Shown here: piece after piece, positions 7,177 through 12,937 of the stretch
Position numbering within the stretch: position 1 is the first letter of the stretch
Layout: the number at the start of each line of letters is the position of its first letter
NCBI GenBank assembly: GCA_021199695.1
Contig: JAJQHP010000206.1
Coordinates: 1 to 15,171, forward strand
Origin: Clostridiales bacterium
GTDB taxonomy: Bacteria; Bacillota; Clostridia; Oscillospirales; Oscillospiraceae
Length of the DNA: 15,171 nt
Direction: 5' to 3'
Made by a program: the position numbers and the translations under genes
The notes under the pieces: model-generated
Databases searched by the model: none
What the model was told of the DNA's origin: nothing
The model's input: the letters and a program-made list of their open reading frames with translations, nothing else

Positions 7177-7198
7177 GATCGCTGTTTTTGCAGCGATC
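7177..7198. other. Perfect 8-bp hairpin between operons
   Basis: GATCGCTG (7177-7184) and CAGCGATC (7191-7198) pair around a 6-nt loop. It lies between the peptidase terminator and the regulator promoter. It could be a second stop signal or an operator; nothing decides. Confidence 0.35.
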
Positions 7199-7216
7199 CG
7201 GCTCCATGGGTACAGA

Positions 7217-7248
7217 AAACGACCGGTCCCCGTTGGAACCGGTCGTTT
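7217..7248 (-). terminator. Intrinsic terminator after the peptidase gene
   Basis: AAACGACCGGT (7217-7227) pairs perfectly with ACCGGTCGTTT (7238-7248) around a 10-nt loop, and on the minus strand the stem runs into TTTTCTGT. It lies 13 bp past the peptidase stop codon and separates that operon from the regulator unit. Confidence 0.82.
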
Positions 7249-7261
7249 GCGTATGGGAAGG

Positions 7262-8458
7262 TCAGAGAGCGCATGGGCTGCCAAAATCGTCCGGCATACT
7301 CAGGATGGTCAGCACGATTTTTTTCGCCTGCTCTGTCAGGGATGAGGCCACGGCGTACTCGTTGGCGGTGTGGCTGGCGTCTCCCCGCACGCCCACGCCG
7401 CAGAGGACCGGGATGCCCAGCATAGAGATGTAGGCGGCGTCCGAACAGCCGCCGGAGTACACCGGTTGAGGGCGGGAAAAGCCCAACTGTTCACAGGCGT
7501 CCTGATACAGACGCAACAGCTGCTCTGTACCCGTTACCGGCTCCATGGCCTTAAAGACGGTATTCATCTCCATCTCCGCGTGGATACGGGGGTCCGGGTC
7601 GTCGTCGCAGATCGCCTGCAACGCCTTCAGCGCGTCCTCCAGGTCCTGATTGGTGGGGAATCGAAGCCCCACGGTAAATTCGCACCGGTCGGGGATGGCG
7701 TTGCTGGTGGTGCCTCCCTTGATGACGCCGCAGTTGTACAGCACCCGGTCCGGATCGGACAGCTCCTCGATCTTCAAAATCTTGCGGGCCGCCGCCCGGA
7801 TGGCGCTGGCCCCCTTCTCCGGCTCCTTACCTGCGTGGGCGGAGACGCCGTGGACCGTGACGGTCACGATGCCTCCCCCCTTGCGGCGGTAGATCACGTC
7901 CCCGCTCAGCAGACCGCTCTCGCAGTTGAAGGCCGCCCCGCAGCCTGCGGCGGCGTCGGCGTAGACCTGACAGCCGCCCCCCTGGGAGAGGGCGTGGGCC
8001 ACCTCCTCGTCGCCGCTCAAAATCAGGCGGAGCTGCCGTTTCCGGTAGCCGAAGCGCTGCAGGGTGGAGATGACCAGAATCGCCACCGCAATGCCGCCCT
8101 TGCAGTCGTACACGCCGGGACCGTAAATCCTGTCCCCGTCCCGGCGAAAGACGTTGTCTCCGAACCGGCCCACCGGATGCACCGTGTCCATATGGGCCAT
8201 CAGCGCCACGGCGGGGAGCTCTCCCCTCTCCGTCTGGGCCACCAGGGTCGAGCCGGCCCGGTCAAAGGCCACCTTTTTCCGCCACAGGCCCATGGCGTCC
8301 AGATAGGTGTCCAGGTGTGCCGCCAGGCGGTTGACCTCCCCCCGGTCGGCGGATGGGCTCTCGATGCGCACCATCTGCTCCCACAGCTGGGTCATGGACG
8401 GCTCTCTGGAGTCGATATAGTCACAGATCGCCTGAATGTCAAATTGCTGCTCCTGCAT
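7262..8458 (-). CDS. M20-family zinc peptidase/amidohydrolase, 398 aa
   Basis: This di-zinc hydrolase is related to carboxypeptidase G2, ArgE and DapE and cleaves amide or peptide bonds next to a free carboxylate. All expected residues are visible: H89 and D91 in AHMDTVHP, bridging D118 in GVYDCKGG, catalytic E151 and metal-binding E152 in GDEEV, E180 in NCESG and H363 in ASHTANEYA. The dimerisation domain falls at about 190-305 and includes GVSAHAGKEPEKG with H208. The NCESG and SAHAG motifs favour the glutamate carboxypeptidase branch. There is no signal peptide, so it is cytoplasmic. AGGGGGA at 8465-8471 precedes the ATG. It begins 22 bp after the membrane-protein gene, so the two are probably cotranscribed, with the transporter supplying the substrate. 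The exact substrate is unknown. Confidence 0.92.
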   Translation of the reverse strand: MQEQQFDIQAICDYIDSREPSMTQLWEQMVRIESPSADRGEVNRLAAHLDTYLDAMGLWRKKVAFDRAGSTLVAQTERGELPAVALMAHMDTVHPVGRFGDNVFRRDGDRIYGPGVYDCKGGIAVAILVISTLQRFGYRKRQLRLILSGDEEVAHALSQGGGCQVYADAAAGCGAAFNCESGLLSGDVIYRRKGGGIVTVTVHGVSAHAGKEPEKGASAIRAAARKILKIEELSDPDRVLYNCGVIKGGTTSNAIPDRCEFTVGLRFPTNQDLEDALKALQAICDDDPDPRIHAEMEMNTVFKAMEPVTGTEQLLRLYQDACEQLGFSRPQPVYSGGCSDAAYISMLGIPVLCGVGVRGDASHTANEYAVASSLTEQAKKIVLTILSMPDDFGSPCAL

Positions 8459-8480
8459 GAGTGATCCCCCTCTCTCCCGC

Positions 8481-9665
8481 TCACAGCAGGTCGATCACCA
8501 GGCCCGCCATCAGGACGGACAGGATGGTCACCACCGTAATACCGCCCACCACGTAGGGCACATTCAGCGTATCCTCGATGTATGTCTTTTCCTCCGGCGT
8601 CTCGCCCACGGCCTCCGCCACCTCACGGCAGATGACCACATTGCTGGGGAAGCCCAGGAACTGCTCCGCGCCGATGCCCATGGCCAGGTCCTTGTCCCCC
8701 ACCAGCAGCTTTCCGATGGGCAGCACGTAGCTCACCAGAGCCACCCCCGCGATCGCCAGAGCAAACAGCAGTACGGTCTGAACCGCCATAGCGCCAAGGT
8801 CGGACAGAGAGACCGTCGCCAGAGAGGGGATGATGGAGCCGTAAATGGCGATGAGCAGAATCCCGTAGGAGGAGCCCCGCTGCAGGGGCTTGGGCGGGAT
8901 GAAGCCGCCGATCCCGGATAGGGACCCCAGAATCAGCGCCCACACCGCATAGTTGACGGGGGTCACGCCGCCCAAACTCCTGGCCAGCCAGCCGCCGATG
9001 CACACGATGGCGATGTCCAGATTCGCCGTGTACAGCGCCTTATGCTTCTCATAGAAGGGGACCTGTTCCGAGGAGACGCTGCTCTGCTTTGCCTTCAGCG
9101 CCGCCATCTTCCCCTCCGGGTCGGTACGGAACTCCGCTGCCAGCTTTTTGGCATATTTCAGGCCCATGGCGGAGGCGATGGGCGCGCCCACCAGCTTCTG
9201 CACCGAATAAATCACCGCGCAGAGGGCGGCGGCGGTGGTCAGGCCCTTTTCCGTGGCCGCGGCGGTCATCAGCGAGGTGGCCATGGCCCCGCCGTTGATC
9301 ACCGGCATCCCCACCAGGACGGTGTCCAGGCCGATGAGCGGCGCGGCCACCAGGAGCAGGAGGCAGGAGGCCACCATACAGAGGGCCGCCATCAGGACCG
9401 TTTTCCACTCCCGGATCAGCTGCCGGACGTTAATGGTCGTCCCCATATTAAAGAGCACCATGGCGATGGCCAGGCTGGACAGCTCGGTCAGCCCCGCCTG
9501 GTCGATGATATCCGCGGGAAAGACCCCCGCCAGAAACCCCACCAGAAAGATCAGCATGACGATCATCATGCCGGACAGACGGCCCTTCGTAAAGTGGGCG
9601 ACCAGGTCGCCCAGGGCGAACACAACCACCACAACCATCAGGTAAAAATACATACTGCTGAACAT
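8481..9665 (-). CDS. Polytopic membrane protein, putative secondary transporter, 394 aa
   Basis: The protein is almost wholly hydrophobic, with roughly ten membrane helices and one charged cytoplasmic loop (about 170-215, rich in K, E and Q). Two small-residue motifs in the membrane region stand out: INGGAMATSLMTAAATEKG (about 123-141) in the first half and QFLGFPSNVVICREV (about 336-350) in the second half. This two-half layout recalls inverted-repeat carriers such as the glutamate:sodium symporter (GltS/ESS) group, but I do not recognise the family with certainty. The ATG is preceded by GGAGGGAG (9671-9678). It is the first gene of a two-gene operon with the M20 peptidase, suggesting import of an amino-acid conjugate or small peptide. 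The transport role is inferred. Confidence 0.75.
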   Translation of the reverse strand: MFSSMYFYLMVVVVVFALGDLVAHFTKGRLSGMMIVMLIFLVGFLAGVFPADIIDQAGLTELSSLAIAMVLFNMGTTINVRQLIREWKTVLMAALCMVASCLLLLVAAPLIGLDTVLVGMPVINGGAMATSLMTAAATEKGLTTAAALCAVIYSVQKLVGAPIASAMGLKYAKKLAAEFRTDPEGKMAALKAKQSSVSSEQVPFYEKHKALYTANLDIAIVCIGGWLARSLGGVTPVNYAVWALILGSLSGIGGFIPPKPLQRGSSYGILLIAIYGSIIPSLATVSLSDLGAMAVQTVLLFALAIAGVALVSYVLPIGKLLVGDKDLAMGIGAEQFLGFPSNVVICREVAEAVGETPEEKTYIEDTLNVPYVVGGITVVTILSVLMAGLVIDLL

Positions 9666-9732
9666 CTTATCTCCCTCCTCGTATTACAGAGCAGTCGTGC
9701 CGATAGCCCATCTCCCTGCCCCGGTTTTACAT

Positions 9733-9761
9733 ATTTTACCATAGCCTGGGACGCTTTTCAA
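9733..9761 (-). promoter_or_regulatory. Promoter of the transporter-peptidase operon
   Basis: On the minus strand the -35 is TTGAAA (9761-9756) and the -10 is TAAAAT (9738-9733), with a 17-nt spacer and TGG before the -10. It is about 68 bp upstream of the transporter ATG. Confidence 0.72.
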
Positions 9762-9869
9762 CAAATGATGTTTTTTAATTTCACTGTTGATTCAGCTTCT
9801 GCCGTAAATGACCGATCGTCAACGGATAAAATTCATAAAACTGCAAATTATATTTCCAAAGAAACTGAA

Positions 9870-9911
9870 AATGCCGGGGTGCGTCACAAGCTGTGATTGC
9901 ATCCCGGCATT
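9870..9911 (-). terminator. Terminator downstream of glmM
   Basis: AATGCCGGG (9870-9878) pairs with CCCGGCATT (9903-9911), and inner bases continue the stem (TCACA with TGTGA) with a bulge and wobbles. On the minus strand the stem ends in CATTTTCAG; on the plus strand GGATTTTT follows, so it may act in both directions. It ends glmM messages about 125 bp past the stop codon. Confidence 0.72.
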
Positions 9912-10037
9912 GGATTTTTCAGCTGAGCATCTTTGCCCGCTCCTGGAAATGATAAATTTTACCCCGCTGGGCACGTCCTTCGTGCTCTCCGGCCCGTCCT
10001 TTTTACGTCCGTGCCTGGGCCGAGGCGAAGGGGAACA

Positions 10038-11396
10038 TTATTTCACCTCATGCCCCTTAGCGCGGATGACGTTGACCACGTGATAAACATATTCCTGGCA
10101 CAGCTCCGGGGTCTCCGCCTCCACCATGACCCGGATGAGAGGCTCAGTGCCGGACTCCCGTACCAGGATACGGCCGGCGTCGCCCAGCCGGTTGGCTACG
10201 TTATTCACAGCGGCCTGGACGTCCGGGTCATTCTGAGCGGCCTCTTTATCCTTTACCTTCACGTTGACCAGCAGCTGGGGATAGACGGTCATGGGCTCGC
10301 ACAGTTGGCTCAGGGTCAGCCGCTTGGCCTGCATGACCTCCATGACCTTGATGGAGGTGAGAATGCCGTCTCCGGTGGTGGCATACTTGCTGAAGATGAT
10401 GTGGCCGGACTGCTCTCCGCCCAGGCGATTGCCGTGCTTGACCATATACTCATAGACATATTTGTCTCCCACGTCCGTCTTGACATAGTCGATGCCCACT
10501 GCGTCCAGGGCTTTGTACAGACCGAAGTTGGACATAACGGTGGTGACCACCGTATTGGTGAGCAGCTTACCCCGGTCCTTCATATACCGGGCATAGAGGT
10601 ACATGATCTCGTCTCCGCTGACTGCCTTGCCGTTTTCGTCCACTGCCAGGCAGCGGTCGGCGTCGCCGTCATAGGCGAAGCCCACATCCAGGTGGTTCTC
10701 CACTACGAATTTCTGAAGAGCCTCCAGATGGGTGGAGCCGCAGTTGAGGTTGATGTTGGTGCCGTCCGGCTCGTTGCCGATGACGAACACCTTGGCCCCC
10801 AGGGCCTCGAACACCACCTTGGCGATGGACCAGGCGGAGCCGTTGGCGCAGTCCAGGCCCACCCGTTTGCCACGGAAGGAGTGGACCGCCAGGGAGATCA
10901 GATAGGCAATATAGCGATGCCGCCCGGAGTCGTAGTCAAAGGCTGCGCCGATGTCCGCCCCGGTTGCGGCGGGAATGTCCGGGCCCTTGCCGTCCAGATA
11001 CGCCTCCACCTTGTCGATGGTCTCCTGGTCCATCTTCTCTCCCTGGTCGTTGATGAGCTTGATGCCGTTGTCATAGAAGGGGTTGTGGCTGGCGGAGATC
11101 ATGATGCCGCAGTCAAAGCTGTCCACCTTGGCGATATAGGCCACACTGGGGGTTGTGGTCACCCGGAGCAGGTACACGTCCGCACCGGCGGCAGTGATGC
11201 CACTGGACAGCGCGAACTCCAGCATATAGCTGGAACGCCGGGTATCCTTTCCGATGACGATGCGTGCCCGCTTGCCGTCGAGGGGGCGCTGATTGTAATA
11301 CCAGCCCAGGAAAAAGCCCACCTGATAGGCCCGCTCCGCGGTCAGGGTCACATTGGCCTCGCCCCGGAAGCCGTCCGTTCCAAAATACTTTCCCAT
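10038..11396 (-). CDS. glmM: Phosphoglucosamine mutase GlmM, 452 aa
   Basis: GlmM converts glucosamine-6-phosphate to glucosamine-1-phosphate, a cytoplasmic step toward UDP-GlcNAc for peptidoglycan and other polymers. The four-domain hexosephosphate mutase layout is complete: N-terminal GKYFGTDGFRG; active-site phosphoserine S103 in ISASHNPFYDNGIK; metal loop YDGDADRC (D243, D245, D247); sugar-specificity loop GEQSGH (about 327-332); and C-terminal phosphate-binding RESGTEPLIRVM (about 413-424). The GEQSGH loop and family length favour GlmM over phosphomannomutase. AAGGAAGG precedes the ATG. It is a single-gene unit with promoter 11487-11515, an attenuator-like hairpin in its leader and a terminator beyond its end. 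Its usual neighbours glmS and glmU are absent from the window. Confidence 0.96.
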   Translation of the reverse strand: MGKYFGTDGFRGEANVTLTAERAYQVGFFLGWYYNQRPLDGKRARIVIGKDTRRSSYMLEFALSSGITAAGADVYLLRVTTTPSVAYIAKVDSFDCGIMISASHNPFYDNGIKLINDQGEKMDQETIDKVEAYLDGKGPDIPAATGADIGAAFDYDSGRHRYIAYLISLAVHSFRGKRVGLDCANGSAWSIAKVVFEALGAKVFVIGNEPDGTNINLNCGSTHLEALQKFVVENHLDVGFAYDGDADRCLAVDENGKAVSGDEIMYLYARYMKDRGKLLTNTVVTTVMSNFGLYKALDAVGIDYVKTDVGDKYVYEYMVKHGNRLGGEQSGHIIFSKYATTGDGILTSIKVMEVMQAKRLTLSQLCEPMTVYPQLLVNVKVKDKEAAQNDPDVQAAVNNVANRLGDAGRILVRESGTEPLIRVMVEAETPELCQEYVYHVVNVIRAKGHEVK

Positions 11397-11440
11397 ATGA
11401 AGTTCCTTCCTTTGCCTCTGGATTGAATGGTGTTCAACAG

Positions 11441-11463
11441 AACAAAACGGCCCGTCCGGGCCG
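11441..11463 (-). terminator. Attenuator-like hairpin in the glmM leader
   Basis: On the minus strand CGGCCC-GGAC-GGGCCG (11463-11448) forms a tight GC stem followed by TTTTGTT (11447-11441). It lies between the predicted glmM promoter and the ATG, about 17 nt past the expected start of transcription, where it would stop most transcripts unless antagonised. On the plus strand no T tract follows, so it is not a terminator for that direction. Confidence 0.5.
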
Positions 11464-11486
11464 ATGTGGTCATCAGAGCATTGGAT

Positions 11487-11515
11487 ATTGTAACACAGCT
11501 GATTCGTTTTTCCAA
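11487..11515 (-). promoter_or_regulatory. Promoter of glmM
   Basis: On the minus strand the -35 is TTGGAA (11515-11510) and the -10 is TACAAT (11492-11487), with a 17-nt spacer and TGT before the -10. It gives a leader of about 85 nt that contains the attenuator-like hairpin. Confidence 0.68.
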
Positions 11516-11581
11516 CAGGGATTCAAAATTTTTCCCGGATTACTGTTATACTGTCATCGTCTCGGAAAGGCCGAATGGCGA

Positions 11582-11610
11582 TTGACAGCTTTCGCCGCAT
11601 TTGCTAAAAT
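11582..11610 (+). promoter_or_regulatory. Promoter of fabH
   Basis: A perfect TTGACA (11582-11587), a 17-nt spacer and TAAAAT (11605-11610) with TGC in front make a near-consensus extended promoter. Transcription would begin near 11617, downstream of the in-frame ATG at 11613, which supports the later start at 11679. Confidence 0.88.
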
Positions 11611-11678
11611 AGATGAGCAATCGATCGAACGGCGCTTCGGCACGCTTCAGGCCGGAGACAGGAAAGGACAAACGCGCT

Positions 11679-12635
11679 ATGAGCTTACATATTCTGGGAA
11701 CCGGCAGTTATCTCCCTCCCATGGTTGTCACCAACGATGATATGGCAAAGCTGGTGGACACCAACGACGAATGGATCTCCACCCGTACCGGCATCCGCTC
11801 CCGGCACGTCTCCACCGATGAGCCGGCCTCCGCCCTGGCGGCCAAGGCCGCTCAGGCGGCCCTGGAGAACAGTGGCGTCCGGGCGGACGAGCTGGACCTG
11901 ATCCTCTGCGCCACCGTCAGCGGCGAGTTTATCGTGCCCAGCATGGCCTGTCTGGTGCAGCGGGAGATCGGGGCCACCTGTCCCGGATTCGATCTCAACG
12001 GGGCATGCTCCGCCTTCCTGTTTCTCATGGAGACGGCGGCGGCCTATCTCTCCACCGGCCGGTATCAGAAGATCCTCATCGTGGGCACCGAGCAGATGTC
12101 CCGAATCCTGGACTGGACGGACCGCTCCACCTGCATCCTCTTTGGCGACGGCGCCGGAGCCGCCGTGCTGGAGCCTGGAGAAGACTACCTGGGCTCTCAC
12201 ATGACCGTCAAGGGCGGCGAAGAGGTGCTCCGGGTCCCCACTCACAAGGGCATCTCTCCCTTCTGGACCGGCGGTGAGGAACATCCCTATGTGTTTATGA
12301 ACGGCAGTGAGACCTATAAATTTGCCACCCGCTCTATCCCCCAGGAGGTGGAGGCTCTGCTGTCCCAGTGCGGCGTAGAGCAGTCCCAGGTGGACTGGGT
12401 GATCTGTCACCAGGCGAACCGCCGCATCATCGAGGCCGCCGCCCGGCGGCTCAAGGGTATCCCCGCCGAAAAGTTTCTGATGAACATCGACCACTGCGGC
12501 AACTGCTCCGCCGCCAGCGTCCCCATCCTCCTGGACGAGTGCAACCGCAAGGGCATTTTCCACCGGGGCGACCTGATCCTGATGTGCGCCTTCGGCGGGG
12601 GACTGTCCAGCACCGCCTGCCTTGTCCGTTGGTAA
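11679..12635 (+). CDS. fabH: Beta-ketoacyl-ACP synthase III FabH, 318 aa
   Basis: FabH condenses acetyl-CoA or another short acyl-CoA with malonyl-ACP to start fatty-acid synthesis in the cytoplasm. The thiolase-fold catalytic triad is intact: C110 in LNGACSAFLF, H244 in VICHQANRRI and N275 in HCGNCSAAS. CoA-binding features include NDEWISTRTGIRSRH (W32, R36) and the C-terminal FGGGLSSTACLVRW. Length matches the family. The start at 11679 is chosen because the protein begins with the family's short SLHILGTGSYLP strand, the ATG at 11613 lies before the predicted transcription start, and AGGAAAGGA lies about 9-12 nt upstream. It is a monocistronic unit between a strong promoter and terminator; the fab genes that commonly follow fabH in Firmicutes are not here. 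No clear FapR or FabT site was seen. Confidence 0.96.
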   Translation: MSLHILGTGSYLPPMVVTNDDMAKLVDTNDEWISTRTGIRSRHVSTDEPASALAAKAAQAALENSGVRADELDLILCATVSGEFIVPSMACLVQREIGATCPGFDLNGACSAFLFLMETAAAYLSTGRYQKILIVGTEQMSRILDWTDRSTCILFGDGAGAAVLEPGEDYLGSHMTVKGGEEVLRVPTHKGISPFWTGGEEHPYVFMNGSETYKFATRSIPQEVEALLSQCGVEQSQVDWVICHQANRRIIEAAARRLKGIPAEKFLMNIDHCGNCSAASVPILLDECNRKGIFHRGDLILMCAFGGGLSSTACLVRW

Positions 12636-12680
12636 GCTGCTCTGCGCCCCGGGGAAGAATCGTATATCTATCGTCCCATC

Positions 12681-12715
12681 AAGCCTGTGAAGCGTTATCG
12701 CTTTACAGGCTTTTC
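12681..12715 (+). terminator. Intrinsic terminator of fabH
   Basis: AAGCCTGTGAAGCG (12681-12694) pairs with CGCTTTACAGGCTT (12699-12712) through 14 pairs, one a G-T wobble, around a TTAT loop, then TTTTCTG. It is 45 bp past the fabH stop codon. Confidence 0.92.
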
Positions 12716-12802
12716 TGCATCCTGCCAGCCTGCTCAGGTCGTTTTTACAGCCCGTTTTGGCGTGATTTTGGAGAAATTTTAGCTTGAATTGAGCTTTTCC
12801 TA

Positions 12803-12831
12803 TTGTATTTCCCCCTGTTATCGTGTATAAT
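12803..12831 (+). promoter_or_regulatory. Promoter of the glucosaminidase gene
   Basis: TTGTAT (12803-12808), a 17-nt spacer and a perfect TATAAT (12826-12831) form a good sigma-A-type promoter. The leader would be about 100 nt. Confidence 0.8.
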
Positions 12832-12848
12832 AACAAACAAATGACATT

Positions 12849-12868
12849 TGGTTACAACTTTGTAATCA
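12849..12868 (+). promoter_or_regulatory. Inverted-repeat operator candidate in the leader
   Basis: TGGTTACAA (12849-12857) and TTGTAATCA (12860-12868) are complementary except at one base, with a 2-bp centre. The site lies about 11-30 bp past the expected transcription start, a position suited to repression. TGTAAT and, on the other strand, TGTAAC resemble WalR half sites, but WalR sites are direct rather than inverted, so the protein is unknown. Confidence 0.45.
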
Positions 12869-12937
12869 TTTTCTCTCCGCCTGATTGAGGCACAAGAGAT
12901 ATCCACCCCTACAACATGAAAGGAATGAGACCACAAT

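Larger units (their letters stand above)
9666..10037. other. Intergenic region between glmM and the transporter operon
   Basis: This 372-bp stretch has no credible gene. It contains the transporter promoter (9733-9761), an imperfect inverted repeat TCAACA/TGTTGA overlapping its -35 (9758-9763 with 9784-9789), the terminator at 9870-9911, and a weaker hairpin CGGCCC/GGGCCG (9990-9995 with 10017-10022). The middle is AT-rich. Confidence 0.7.

Noticed and set aside
7092..7433. + strand frames across the regulator-peptidase intergenic region
   Set aside because: They run through a promoter, a terminator and the antisense of the peptidase, with no protein motif.
11685..12836. A 383-codon minus-strand frame opposite fabH
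   Set aside because: It is a shadow of fabH, whose catalytic triad is intact on the + strand.
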